Source: [Scytonema hofmanni] UTEX 2349 (GTDB lineage: Bacteria; Cyanobacteriota; Cyanobacteriia; Cyanobacteriales; Nostocaceae). Taken from it: 64,000 nucleotides of DNA. The stretch spans positions 912,186 through 976,185 of the forward strand of contig NZ_KK073769.1 of NCBI RefSeq assembly GCF_000582685.1, given 5' to 3'. This document shows positions 32,688 to 41,601 of this stretch, in pieces. The notes beneath the pieces are model-generated. The model saw nothing but the letters and a program-made list of their open reading frames with translations, made no database searches and was not told the DNA's origin. The position numbers were made by a program, and so were the translations under genes. Each line of letters begins with the position of its first letter. Position 1 is the stretch's first letter.

Positions 32688-34418
32688 TTAAAACCCAAGA
32701 TCGGCTTTAGCTAGTTCAGCAGCAGCAAAGACTTCTGCGTCTGGCTTTTCTTCCCAAGCGATATCACCAATTTCTGCATAGAAAGTTGAATCATAAGGAC
32801 GGGTACGCACCACTACAGGCATGGGTACGGCGTGTCCTAAAATTAAAGCTTGTTGCTTTGAGTCTAACTTGGCTAAGACCGATCGCAAACCACCACCACC
32901 AGAGACACCTGTAAAAATCGCGTCGATGTCTTTTTCATCATTGAGCAAAGCGGTGATGCGGGTGCCAATTTGAGACATAACTTCATTATCTATGCCTGAA
33001 GGACGTTGATCGACCACCAGAAGTGTAACGAAATATTTCCGCAATTCGCGGGCGATGGTGCCAAAGATGGTACTTTGGACAATAGCCGGGTCAAGAAAGC
33101 GGTGTGCTTCCTCAATGGTAATCATTAATGGCATTGGGCGATCGCATGGATTTTTACTTTGCAAGAACTTGTCAGCTTTTTTGACATACTTCTCGTGAAT
33201 GCGTTTGGTAATCATGTTCGTCACCAACATGTAAGAAAGCATGTTGGATTGGGAACCAAATTCTATCACAACATTTTTCCCTGCTTCCAAACATTGCAAA
33301 ATCTTGTCGATGTAGTTTTGCGGGCAAGCCGCTCGGATATACTTTAAACTGTCCATCCGCAAAAGTTTGCGTTGCAAAGCCATAATCGAACCTTTATGTC
33401 CGCGCTTTTCATCGCAGAACATCTCGATTTCGTCATTCGTCATGCTCAGTAATTGGACAATCCAAGATTTCCCGAATTCGGAGTACAAAATATTAGCATT
33501 ATCTAATGCTGCATCCGACAGCCCTAAATCCCGACTGCATAACTTAATATCTTCGACATCGATTTGGTCGTAACTTAAATATAGTTCTTGTGCATCCCTT
33601 ACACCCCGACGTTTTGTAGATTCTGGATCAAGAGTGTAAACTTCAACTTGAGATGGAAATAACTGTTTTAAACCTTTAACAGTATTGACATTTTTACCTT
33701 CTGCTACAGCTTCCCAACCATACTCAGAATGCATATCAAAAATTAAGTTAACTGCTGCGCTTTTGCGAATTACACCAGCTAAAAGTAAGCGTGTTAAAAA
33801 CGATTTTCCAGTACCAGATTTACCAAAAACGCCATTACTGCGTTCAACAAAACGATTTAAATCGATGCAAACTGGAACATCCATATCCAGGGGTTTCCCA
33901 ATGGAGAAATTTTTTCTTTGCGGATCGTCTTCCCAACCAAATACTCGACGAAAATCGTCTTCATTCGCTTCGTAAACTTGGCTAAAGTGACTGGGAATAG
34001 TTTTAACTGGTAACAGTTCCATCGTCGTGCTGGTTTGGGGTTGAAAAGATGCTAAACCCGTCGTCGATGGTACAAAGGGATTAACAGATTTGCCATTTGT
34101 AGCTGAATAAGTTTCATTATTTTCGGGAGTGAACATCAACATCGGTGAGAGGTTGATAGTTCCATAAGTACCACTTCCAGCTAAAACTTCTCTTAAAAAT
34201 GTATCTTCCCAATTTGGAGGATTAGCGATAATTCTTTGGTTAGCAGTTCCTAGCGCTACATCTGTCAGCATACAGAAAAAACGCGATCGCATTCCTTGCA
34301 CGACTAAAAATTTACCTACCCGCATATCTTCAACCGAAATATCCGGATGTAATCTTACTTCTAATCCATCTGTGAGAGAACCTTCTATTACTGAACCTAA
34401 CGGTTGTCCCAAATTCAT
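32688..34418 (-). CDS. HerA-like ATPase (DUF87/FtsK-HerA superfamily)
   Basis: The 576-residue protein has an N-terminal HAS-barrel region (GSVIEGSLTDGLEVRL..., VGKFLVVQG), a Walker A GKSGTGKSFLTRLL near residue 200, FDMHSEYGW, Walker B LMITIEEAHRFL, the sensor/arginine region LRKYFVTLLVVDQRPSGIDNEVMSQIGTRI and a C-terminal ALILGHAVPMPVVVRTRPYD. HerA-type proteins form hexamers that pump DNA and often pair with the NurA nuclease; no NurA gene is adjacent. The cyanobacterial form is widespread and of unknown role, possibly in DNA repair or segregation. Tandem repeats separate it from the GST gene. Confidence 0.9.
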   Translation of the reverse strand: MNLGQPLGSVIEGSLTDGLEVRLHPDISVEDMRVGKFLVVQGMRSRFFCMLTDVALGTANQRIIANPPNWEDTFLREVLAGSGTYGTINLSPMLMFTPENNETYSATNGKSVNPFVPSTTGLASFQPQTSTTMELLPVKTIPSHFSQVYEANEDDFRRVFGWEDDPQRKNFSIGKPLDMDVPVCIDLNRFVERSNGVFGKSGTGKSFLTRLLLAGVIRKSAAVNLIFDMHSEYGWEAVAEGKNVNTVKGLKQLFPSQVEVYTLDPESTKRRGVRDAQELYLSYDQIDVEDIKLCSRDLGLSDAALDNANILYSEFGKSWIVQLLSMTNDEIEMFCDEKRGHKGSIMALQRKLLRMDSLKYIRAACPQNYIDKILQCLEAGKNVVIEFGSQSNMLSYMLVTNMITKRIHEKYVKKADKFLQSKNPCDRPMPLMITIEEAHRFLDPAIVQSTIFGTIARELRKYFVTLLVVDQRPSGIDNEVMSQIGTRITALLNDEKDIDAIFTGVSGGGGLRSVLAKLDSKQQALILGHAVPMPVVVRTRPYDSTFYAEIGDIAWEEKPDAEVFAAAELAKADLGF

Positions 34419-34429
34419 ATCTTATTTGT

Positions 34430-34620
34430 TGGTGGATAGTGGATATTTGTTGATGGATAGTGGATAGTTGTTGATGGATAGTGGATAGTTGGAGCGTTGT
34501 TGGGTGTTGAGTGTTGGTTGCTGATTGTCAAAAAGTACTACTAACTCTTAACTCCTAACTCTTAACAACTATCCACTAACAACTAACTCTTAACAACTAT
34601 CCACTAACACCTATCCACTA
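34430..34620. repeat. STRR cluster (GGATAGT / ACTATCC units), inverted halves
   Basis: The left part repeats GTTGATGGATAGTGGATA, the right part repeats ACTATCCACTAACA with ACTCTTAAC interruptions. The halves are roughly complementary, so the transcript could fold back. They fill the gap between HerA and GST. Confidence 0.85.
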
Positions 34621-34624
34621 ACTT

Positions 34625-35416
34625 TTAATCAATTTCAATTGAAGTTGGGGCACTACCTGTGGTAGTAGTAAATATTAATGGTGTGCGATATTGACTATAA
34701 AGGCGATCGCGCCAAATGAAGAATGGTTCGTAAAGGGGATTATTTGCTAATTCTGGGACACCTTTACCTCTCAGGTTGACTGGTAAATCTAGATAGGGAC
34801 CATCGGGAAACTTCAGCAAAATCGACAATCCCGCCACGGCAAAGTCTGCTAAAGTAGGTTCGTCTCCGACTAAATAAGGACTCTCAGCTAATATTAGCGT
34901 CAGTGCTTCTAAGTCTTGCTTTAAGTCGGTCATGGCGCTACGTACCACATCTGGAGTATAACCTACTCCAACACCCAAAACTTTTAGTAAATCGTTTGGT
35001 ACTCCTTGAACCAGACTTTTGAATACATCTGGTGTCGAACTCGGTAATAGAGACTTGCGGAAATTTTGGTCTTGACTAATCGCGGAAAATAAGGCTTTGC
35101 GACTTTTGATACCAATTGACTCATCAGCCCATTCTTCCATCATTAAGCATAAACCACGTTGCTTTGAATCTTTCGGTATCAGTGGGCGATCGGGATATTC
35201 TAAATCTAAATACTTAGCGATCGCTGTGGAATCTGAGATATATCTATTACCATCTTTCAGCACTGGTACTTGTCGCTGACCACTTAATCGGAAGAGGTCT
35301 ACTTGTCCAATCCCAGGTGTAATTTCAATTTTGCGGTACGCTAATCCTTTATAATCAAGGAGGAGGCGTACTTTCTCTGAGTAATGAGATAGTTCAAATT
35401 GGTATAATTCCAGCAT
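34625..35416 (-). CDS. Glutathione S-transferase family protein
   Basis: The 263-residue protein begins with a thioredoxin-like domain (LELYQFELSHYSEKVRLLLDYKGLAYRKIEI, GQRQVPVLKDG, ISDSTAIAKYLDLEYPDRPLIP). An all-helical domain follows, containing the conserved YLVGDEPTLADFAVAGL. The catalytic S/Y position lies in SHYSEKV. Glutathione S-transferases conjugate glutathione to electrophiles or act as peroxidases; substrate cannot be predicted. The C-terminal tail FIWRDRLYSQYRTPL is longer than in the smallest members. It is transcribed towards the HerA gene but separated by repeats. Confidence 0.9.
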   Translation of the reverse strand: MLELYQFELSHYSEKVRLLLDYKGLAYRKIEITPGIGQVDLFRLSGQRQVPVLKDGNRYISDSTAIAKYLDLEYPDRPLIPKDSKQRGLCLMMEEWADESIGIKSRKALFSAISQDQNFRKSLLPSSTPDVFKSLVQGVPNDLLKVLGVGVGYTPDVVRSAMTDLKQDLEALTLILAESPYLVGDEPTLADFAVAGLSILLKFPDGPYLDLPVNLRGKGVPELANNPLYEPFFIWRDRLYSQYRTPLIFTTTTGSAPTSIEID

Positions 35417-35861
35417 CTTCCCTACCTTATAATTGGTGCGTTTATCAACTTTACAATTGTATCTTTAGTAATATAAATTTTCATTACTAATTAATTTATT
35501 TTGCGCCAAACTAATCGAGACTAACGCTGATTTTTGAATGAGATTTCTGTGGAGATTGCTATCAGGCAAAGTCTTTTATCTTAAATACTTGCTTTTTGTT
35601 TGGGTGATGTGGTATTAGCCGAAGGGGAAAATTCGGTGGGGCGATCGCCTACACAAAAGTCGTGATAAACTTAATTTGATTAATATTATATTTGCTACAA
35701 GCGATACCTTCTAACCTTCAGTGTAATAATTTCCGGATTAAGGAAATCCTATCACCACCGCATATTTTCAACAGAAAATCTTACTTCTTTAGTTAGTTTT
35801 ATCTGTAGGGAAGTGTTATAAGTCTTTATGTAATGTGTGAAAATAAAGCCAAACAAAATTT
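35417..35861. other. Divergent intergenic region between GST and the exported fasciclin gene
   Basis: About 445 bases of AT-rich DNA with promoters expected for both genes. I see no coding frame, no strong hairpin and no repeat family member. Confidence 0.5.
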
Positions 35862-36776
35862 ATGAAGGTTGATTATAACATAAAATTGCTGACCAAGTTA
35901 GCAGGACTAGTAGGAGCAACCGGCGCTAGTTTCCTCATGATTTTTTCGGCTAGAGCCAATGAGGTACTAAATCCTAACCCTGGCGTTTTCTCACAGGCAC
36001 CCTACAATCGGGGTCAACGTGTTTTGGTAAACGCTGAATATACACCGACTAAGCCAGAATTAGCGAAACAGGGGAAGAAGCCTGCACCAGGGAAAAACAC
36101 GGTATCTCAGAGTAACCAAAGAGGCGGTATAAATCCTAGCCCTAGTATTTTCAACGAGGCTCCTTATAATCGTAGCGGTCGCACCGCACCTGGTCAAACT
36201 AACCCCACTGTACCTACCCCTACCACCCCGGAAGCTACACCTACACCAGAGCCAACACAAGTACCGACTACGGAAACACCACCCGTACCCGAAAATCAAA
36301 AACCCCCAACCGACAAACCCACCCCAACTAATCCACCTGGAGGAAGTTCCAGCACTCAAGGTAAGAATTTGGTAGCGTTGGCAGAAGCAGACGGCTCTTT
36401 TAAAACTTTAACTCAGGCTTTAAAAGCAGCTGGATTGACAGAGATTTTACAAGGTAAAGATAACTACACCATTTTTGCGCCCACGGATGCGGCATTTGCT
36501 AAATTACCACAAGATGCGGTGCGCGATTTGTTGAAGCCAGAAAACAAAGAAGTATTGGTCAAGCTTTTGACTTACCATGTGGTCAAAGGTCAAGTATTAT
36601 CTGCTGATTTGAAATCTGGCGAAGTGAAAAGCGTTGAAGGCGGTGCAATTAACGTTAAAGTTGATCCGAAAGCTGGCGTAACCGTTAATGAAGCTAAGGT
36701 GACGAAGGCAGATATCATAGGTAGTAACGGCGTTATTCATGCGATCGATCAAGTGATTTTACCTCCTGATTTGTAA
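35862..36776 (+). CDS. Exported fasciclin (FAS1) protein with proline-rich linker
   Basis: The 304-residue protein has a signal peptide (MKVDYNIKLLTKLAGLVGAT..., ARA near residue 30). Next come two copies of a short motif, NPNPGVFSQAPYNRGQR (about 36-52) and NPSPSIFNEAPYNRSGR (about 87-103), then a Pro/Thr-rich linker with TPEPTQVPT-type runs. The C-terminal FAS1 domain (about 165-304) holds YTIFAPTDAAFAKLP, LTYHVVKGQVLSADL and NGVIHAIDQVILPPDL. It is a surface or periplasmic adhesion-type protein. The duplicated motif may bind a partner; I know no family for it. A strong terminator follows. Confidence 0.88.
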   Translation: MKVDYNIKLLTKLAGLVGATGASFLMIFSARANEVLNPNPGVFSQAPYNRGQRVLVNAEYTPTKPELAKQGKKPAPGKNTVSQSNQRGGINPSPSIFNEAPYNRSGRTAPGQTNPTVPTPTTPEATPTPEPTQVPTTETPPVPENQKPPTDKPTPTNPPGGSSSTQGKNLVALAEADGSFKTLTQALKAAGLTEILQGKDNYTIFAPTDAAFAKLPQDAVRDLLKPENKEVLVKLLTYHVVKGQVLSADLKSGEVKSVEGGAINVKVDPKAGVTVNEAKVTKADIIGSNGVIHAIDQVILPPDL

Positions 36777-36850
36777 TCTCAGAAGTTTTCACAAGAAGAA
36801 CGCAGGTCGTGTTTCCTCCACTTGACTTTCAGTCAGTTGTGAATAATAAT

Positions 36851-36884
36851 AACCCGTTCAAATATTAGTTTGGACGGGTTTTTT
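36851..36884 (+). terminator. Terminator after the fasciclin gene
   Basis: AACCCGTTCAAA and TTTGGACGGGTT pair with one mismatch-type G-U around ATTAG, followed by TTTTAGTTTT. Confidence 0.9.
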
Positions 36885-36902
36885 AGTTTTCTCTATTGCA
36901 TT

Positions 36903-36939
36903 ACATTATATAACGTTGCACTACAGTGTTATATAATGT
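36903..36939 (+). promoter_or_regulatory. Palindromic operator of the RHH/ParE module
   Basis: ACATTATATAAC (36903-36914) and GTTATATAATGT (36928-36939) are perfect 12-bp inverted repeats separated by 13 bases. They end 30 bases before the antitoxin start. The AT-rich arms can also hold the -10 box, so binding of the antitoxin would block transcription, as in known type II modules. Confidence 0.72.
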
Positions 36940-36969
36940 GATGCAAATGTATTTTTAGGAAATAAAGCG

Positions 36970-37212
36970 ATGAGTAAAGAAAACATTACCTTTCGGATAG
37001 ATAGTGATAAAAAGCTGGCGCTTGATGCAATTGCAGCCGGAATAAATCGTGATAGAAGTTATGTACTGAATGAGGCAGTAACCGCTTATGTAGAGATGTA
37101 CCAGTGGCAAATTGCAGAAATTACTAAGGGGATTGCTGAAGCGGATGCAGGAGACTTTGCAAGCGATGAGGAAGTAAAAGCTACATTTGCAAGGCTAACT
37201 AATGCAGATTAA
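36970..37212 (+). CDS. CopG/RHH-family antitoxin
   Basis: The 80-residue protein has an N-terminal ribbon-helix-helix (ENITFRIDSDKKLALDAIAAGINRDRSYVLNEAVTAYVE) and an acidic C-terminal tail (AEADAGDFASDEEVKATFARL) of the kind that wraps a ParE-type toxin. It overlaps the downstream toxin-like frame by 11 bases, which is the standard gene order and coupling of parDE modules. A perfect inverted repeat upstream suggests autoregulation. It is a complete antitoxin, but its partner is broken. Confidence 0.88.
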   Translation: MSKENITFRIDSDKKLALDAIAAGINRDRSYVLNEAVTAYVEMYQWQIAEITKGIAEADAGDFASDEEVKATFARLTNAD

Positions 37213-37483
37213 ATGGCTACGTCGTGCGCTGCGTAATCTGGAACAAGCCCATAATTACATCCTAAAAGACAGTCCAAAAGCTGCACAAGAAGCAATTTTC
37301 AGGATTCAAAGTGCAGTGAGTCAACTTGAGAACTATCCTTTTATGGGGCGAGTTGGACGTGTAATTGCTAAATTCAAATTTGCTTTATTCAATAAAATCC
37401 AATATTTCGATTTTGACAAAAATCTTAAATTGTCATACAAAAATTTACACCGAATAATGCCAAGACTGCTAATTCACTTTTAG
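37202..37483 (+). pseudogene. ParE-like toxin with replaced C-terminal half
   Basis: The first 50 codons (MQIKWLRRALRNLEQAHNYI, SPKAAQEAIFRIQSAVSQLENYPFMGRVGRV) are a normal ParE/RelE-type toxin start. After RVGRV a ParE protein should continue with E-G-T-R-E-L and a strand with a conserved arginine. Here it reads IAKFKFALFNKIQYFDFDKNL, an AT-rich unrelated sequence. The conserved C-terminal strands that complete the fold are gone, so the toxin is probably inactive. The break likely came from a deletion or insertion at about 37360. Confidence 0.72.
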
Positions 37484-37513
37484 TGCTTTTAGTATCAGCT
37501 TTTGCGAAAATTG

Positions 37514-39088
37514 CTACTTGCGTGTATAACGATGCTTCACACCAACGGGGAAATATTCCGGATCGCCAAGTGGTGCTAATATCACTTTTGGCATTTGATA
37601 TTCTGGGGGGACGTAGTTAGCAAACTCGCTATTGAGGCGCTTTAATTGTGAGAGAATTGAATGAGCGATCGCCTCACTTTTCTCTTCACTTCCTTCCACC
37701 TCAGGCGCCAACTCCACAACCACAGATAAAAAGCGGTTCTTGTCTGCATCTTCCTTCACCTGCAATACAAACTTACCCGTTACCCACTCTTTAATTACAG
37801 GTTGCTCTAATCCTACCGTGACATTTTCTGGGTAAATATTCGCCCCAAAATAAGAAACCGTAAAATTAGAACGTCCGAAAACATAAACAAAAGGTAATTG
37901 ATGAATCCCTCTCAGTATAGCCCGCGAAGGCGGGCTTTGTTCGTGTAGCCCCAGGCTTCCAGCCTGCGGGTTCATTTTAACACCTTGATTTTCTAACTCT
38001 GCCACAGGGTTAAATCCCCACTCCGCCAAAAATTCCAACATGGCATCATAACTAATTATCCCCCCAGTATCTAAAATGTTATAACGCACCAAGGGAATAC
38101 CATTATCTCCCGAAAAAAACAACGTGCCATTTTCAACTTCAAAAAAGCGGCTGATCGGGTCATACTGTAGCAAAGTAGGTAAACGAGATTCCCCAAATAA
38201 AGCTTTCGCAGCATCAGGATTTTCTGCCAAAAAACGACGAATACAAATACTTAAAGGTGTTTCATTAGCCAAAACACCCGCATCCGCAGTTCCATAAAGT
38301 GATGCTGAATCGTAACAGAAATTTTGTGAACCAATTCTTTCACCAACTAAACTGCGCCATTCTTCACTAAATACTTCTCCTGCCATAACTAGTTTAACTT
38401 GATATTGCTGCCATTCCACACCACGAGCAATACCACTATCAATTACATCTTTCAAAAATGGCGGATATCCTAATAATACAACTTGCTCGAAAGCTGAACC
38501 AAGTTCTTGCACAACTCGCAATATTTCTTCTTTCTTGTTACCAGGTGTAATTACAGTGATAGGATAACCTTTGCTGGCAAGATAGCGACAACAATTAGTT
38601 GTAAACATTCCACCTACCCAGGTTCCTAAAGTGAAACAAACCACAGCTAAAGTGCTTTTGGAATCTGCATGAAAGCTGTCATGAAATATCTGCTCAAACC
38701 GGCTCGCAATTTGTAGCTCATCTGTGAAGAAACGTGTCCAAAATGTCGGTTTACCTGTGGAACCTGAAGAAGCCGCTATCATGTCACATGCTTGTAACTG
38801 CCCATTACGACACAAATCAGTTAAAGGATGACGCGAGATATAATTTTCTTTGGTAATCAAAGGTAGTTTTTGGAAATCCTCAAAGGTTTGGATGGAAGCG
38901 GGATTTATATTCTGTTGTGCTAAAAAAGTCTTGTAAGCCGGTACGTTACCAGCGATTTCGTGAAATAATGCCAAAGCTGCTGATTCGCTTTTACTATTTA
39001 TATGGCGTTGTAGTAGGGTTTCTAAAGGTGTAGTTATAAACTCTTGAAAAGCTTTTACTGCCCGCTGCTGTTGTGATTCGCTGTTCAT
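37514..39088 (-). CDS. Phenylacetate-CoA ligase (PaaK)-like adenylate-forming enzyme
   Basis: This 524-residue protein belongs to the PaaK/coenzyme F390 synthetase branch of adenylating enzymes. It has FEDFQKLPLITKENYI, the ATP motif MIAASSGSTGKPTFWTRF, VVLLGYPPFLKDV, MAGEVFSEEWRSLVGER, the loop DSASLYGTADAG and the PFVYVFGRSNFTVSYFGANIYPENV segment near the C-terminal lid. Its acyl substrate is unknown. I start at the ATG at 39088 (MNSESQQQRAVKAF); the frame before it is repeat DNA. An insertion of about 24 residues derived from an interspersed repeat lies between the loop and the lid (37905-37980). Whether the enzyme tolerates it is open. Confidence 0.82.
   Translation of the reverse strand: MNSESQQQRAVKAFQEFITTPLETLLQRHINSKSESAALALFHEIAGNVPAYKTFLAQQNINPASIQTFEDFQKLPLITKENYISRHPLTDLCRNGQLQACDMIAASSGSTGKPTFWTRFFTDELQIASRFEQIFHDSFHADSKSTLAVVCFTLGTWVGGMFTTNCCRYLASKGYPITVITPGNKKEEILRVVQELGSAFEQVVLLGYPPFLKDVIDSGIARGVEWQQYQVKLVMAGEVFSEEWRSLVGERIGSQNFCYDSASLYGTADAGVLANETPLSICIRRFLAENPDAAKALFGESRLPTLLQYDPISRFFEVENGTLFFSGDNGIPLVRYNILDTGGIISYDAMLEFLAEWGFNPVAELENQGVKMNPQAGSLGLHEQSPPSRAILRGIHQLPFVYVFGRSNFTVSYFGANIYPENVTVGLEQPVIKEWVTGKFVLQVKEDADKNRFLSVVVELAPEVEGSEEKSEAIAHSILSQLKRLNSEFANYVPPEYQMPKVILAPLGDPEYFPVGVKHRYTRK
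37917..37975. repeat. Palindromic repeat inserted in frame within the PaaK-like gene
   Basis: AGCCCGCGAAGGCGGGCT is a strong hairpin, followed by TTGTTCGTGTAGCC and a second hairpin around CAGGCTTCCAGCCTG. The same parts (CCGCGAAGGCGG, TTTGTTCGTATAGCC) occur in the gap at 52790-52820. Here they are translated on the minus strand as MNPQAGSLGLHEQSPPSR plus a few residues. Confidence 0.85.
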
Positions 39089-39304
39089 GATACTTATATT
39101 TTTAGGATTATTCGTTTGGGGGAGATGGGGAGAGGGGGGGACAAGGGGACAAGGGGACAAGGGGGAATTTATTCTTTGTTTTCCCACTCCCCCATTCTTG
39201 TACAGACGCGATTAATCGCGTCTCCCCCATTTTCATAATTTTGCGTAAATGGGACTTTTCTCGTTGTAGCAATAAAGAAAACCCTTCATTCATACTTGGG
39301 CACT

Positions 39305-40975
39305 ATGCAAGTCTATTGCAGTAAACAACACGCAAATGATCAGAGTAACCGATTTTGCATCCACTGCGGTGAACCGTTACCTCTTGCTACGGGGAAGGTG
39401 GTGGAGAATCGCTATCATATTTTACGACAATTGGGGCAGGGTGGTTTTGGACGCACTTATTTGGCTGAGGACAAAAATCAATCAAATGAAAATTGCGTGC
39501 TGAAGGAGTTTGCACCCCAAGTTGAAGCACAACAAGATTTATTAAAAGCGAAAGAATTATTTGAACGCGAAGCAAGTGTTTTAAAGAAACTTCAGCATCC
39601 GCAAATTCCCCGTTTTCACGCTTCTTTGCAAGCGAAGTTAGGTAATAAAGATTTTTTCTTTTTGGTGCAAGATTATGTGGAGGGTGAAAATTATTATCAG
39701 TTGTTAGAACGTCAAACTTTTAGTGAGGAAGAAGTAATTAAGCTTCTGCAAGAAATATTACCTGTGTTGTCATATATTCACTCACTAGATGTCGTTCACC
39801 GCGATATTTCTCCTGATAATCTGATTTTGAGGAGTTCTGATAAATTGCCGGTGTTGATTGATTTTGGAGGAGTGAAGCAATTACCTGCGAGTAAGGGTTT
39901 TTGGTTTACTCAGTTGGGTGGAAATCGCACATTGTTGGGTAAAAAGGGTTACGCACCAGAAGAACAGTTACGTCAGGGAAAAGCGTTTCCTAGTAGCGAT
40001 TTGTACTCTTTGGCGGTGACATCCCTGGTATTATTTACAGGTAAGGAACCGCAACATCTTTATGATAGCTATCAAGGTGTTTGGCGTTGGGGAAAGGAAA
40101 TTAAAGTCAGTTCGCAACTAGAAGCTGTGTTAAAAAGGATGCTTGCTTATAAACCAAGCGATCGCTATCAAACAGCCAATGAAGTTCTCAAAGATTTAAA
40201 GTTTTCTATGGCTGTCAAAGCTGCAAATCCACACATCACCAAGCTGAAAACTATGATAGCCGCTCCTGGGCGACAACGCGCTGGTGCTGTGGTTAGTAAT
40301 CTTCACAAAAGAACGCAATTAGTCGCCGGTGCTTTACCTTTACCTATTTGGCTTCGTCCTTTTGCTGTTAGTCTTATAGGCACAACTGCGGTTGTTTTAG
40401 TTTTCGCTGGGACTTGGGCAGTAGTAAATGCCGTTGCTCGTACTGTATCATCATTTTCTGTATCTGTCCCTTCAATTTCTCTACCAAAATTACCGGGGGG
40501 AGGAAATCCAGAAAATAAACCCGCAAATAATAAAGATATAAGTCAAATTGTTAATCGCCGTCAAGAATTAGAAATTCCTGAAGGATTTTTTACTCGAACT
40601 GTAGATAATTTATTTTATACTGAAAAGCCAGAATTACAAGGACGCGCTCTGACTTCTAGCTCAGAAGATGCTGCTTTACGCAAAGAATGGTACGGTGTAG
40701 CTGATGACTTGCTAGATAAATTAGAACAAGCTAAACTCAGTAACGCATCGCGTCGGAAGTTAGGCAATTACAGTTCTCAAGATTACGACGTTTGGAGACG
40801 CAAAACCCAAGCAGGACAGTTAGGTGATTATACAATCAGTCAATTGAACAGAGACACAAATCAAAAATTCGATCGCTTGTTTCCCGGTCAGCGACGTGGG
40901 AAACTCAATCAAAAGACTCTTGGTCAAATTTGGTATGCGATCGCTGCCGATCAAGTTAGTAAAATACAACAATAG
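39305..40975 (+). CDS. Zinc-ribbon Ser/Thr protein kinase 1
   Basis: The 556-residue protein begins with a zinc ribbon (CSKQH...RFCIHCG). The kinase domain (about 35-300) has the glycine loop LGQGGFGRTYLAED, K in CVLKEF, HRDISPDN (H165-D167), DFGG (D186) and a GYAPEEQ activation segment. A transmembrane helix lies near residue 355-375 (AVSLIGTTAVVLVFAGTWAVV). The outer 150 residues hold FPGQRRGKLNQKTLGQIWYAIA, shared with kinase 2. HRDIS instead of HRDLK is usual in this cyanobacterial group. The start is the ATG at 39305; the TTG at 39296 adds three residues. It probably signals across the membrane; its ligand is unknown. Confidence 0.9.
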   Translation: MQVYCSKQHANDQSNRFCIHCGEPLPLATGKVVENRYHILRQLGQGGFGRTYLAEDKNQSNENCVLKEFAPQVEAQQDLLKAKELFEREASVLKKLQHPQIPRFHASLQAKLGNKDFFFLVQDYVEGENYYQLLERQTFSEEEVIKLLQEILPVLSYIHSLDVVHRDISPDNLILRSSDKLPVLIDFGGVKQLPASKGFWFTQLGGNRTLLGKKGYAPEEQLRQGKAFPSSDLYSLAVTSLVLFTGKEPQHLYDSYQGVWRWGKEIKVSSQLEAVLKRMLAYKPSDRYQTANEVLKDLKFSMAVKAANPHITKLKTMIAAPGRQRAGAVVSNLHKRTQLVAGALPLPIWLRPFAVSLIGTTAVVLVFAGTWAVVNAVARTVSSFSVSVPSISLPKLPGGGNPENKPANNKDISQIVNRRQELEIPEGFFTRTVDNLFYTEKPELQGRALTSSSEDAALRKEWYGVADDLLDKLEQAKLSNASRRKLGNYSSQDYDVWRRKTQAGQLGDYTISQLNRDTNQKFDRLFPGQRRGKLNQKTLGQIWYAIAADQVSKIQQ

Positions 40976-40984
40976 TCGGGAGTT

Positions 40985-41102
40985 GATAGTGGTTAGTGGA
41001 TGGTGGTTAGTGGATGGTGGATGGTGGATGGTGGTTAGTGGATGGTGGATGGTGGATGGTGGATGGTGGTTAGTGGATGGTGGTTAGTGGATGGTGGATG
41101 GG
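40985..41102. repeat. Heptamer tandem repeats (GGATGGT / TAGTGGT)
   Basis: About 16 copies of GGTGGAT-type and GGTTAGT-type heptamers follow each other behind kinase 1. A second array of complementary type (ACTATCA and ACCATCA) fills 41450-41585 before kinase 2. Confidence 0.9.
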
Positions 41103-41449
41103 CAGAAATAAATATAAAATGTTTTGTCATTGCGTTCGCGTAGCGTCTCGTAGAGAGGAACGAAGCAATCCCAATCACTGCGATTGCTTCGTCGTTCCTC
41201 CTCGCTTCGGACATCTTACAAGAAAGGCAGAAGTTCGAGGGCAGAAGGCACTTATGTTAGGAGTATCAATTAAAACTTACTTTGTGGGTTTAAAGCCCAG
41301 TTGAAACAAATAATTATACTCAAGATGGCTTGCAGCGAGGTATAAAACGTCCTTGTTTCAATCCCACTATGAGTAAGGGTGGGTTGCCTTCTGCCTTCTG
41401 CCTCCTGCCTTCTGCCTTCTGAAATTTAATTACGCCTACCTACTTAGTG

Positions 41450-41585
41450 GATGGTGGTTAATCCTCGATCAACAACTATCAACCATCAACTATCAACTAT
41501 CAACCATCAACCATCAACTATCAACCATCAACTATCAACTATCAACTATCAACTATCAACTATCAACTATCAACTAACAACTAAC
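41450..41585. repeat. Heptamer tandem repeats (ACTATCA / ACCATCA)
   Basis: Around 17 head-to-tail heptamers, mostly CAACTAT or CAACCAT, end 16 bases before the kinase 2 start codon. They are near-complementary to the array at 40985, so both together can form a large fold-back structure. The 350 bases between hold a fragment of the GAACGAAGCAATCCCAA repeat and CTTCTGC heptamers. Confidence 0.9.
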
Positions 41586-41601
41586 AAGCAACTAAATTAT
41601 T

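Noticed and set aside
40896..41304. Two plus-strand frames after kinase 1 (VVSGWWMVDGGWW-type protein)
   Set aside because: The residues are a direct translation of the GGTGGAT/GGTTAGT heptamer array.
41335..41400. TTGTTTCAATCCCACTATGA resembles the start of cyanobacterial CRISPR repeats
   Set aside because: Only one copy is present, with no regularly spaced second repeat and no cas genes nearby. It lies in repeat-rich intergenic DNA.
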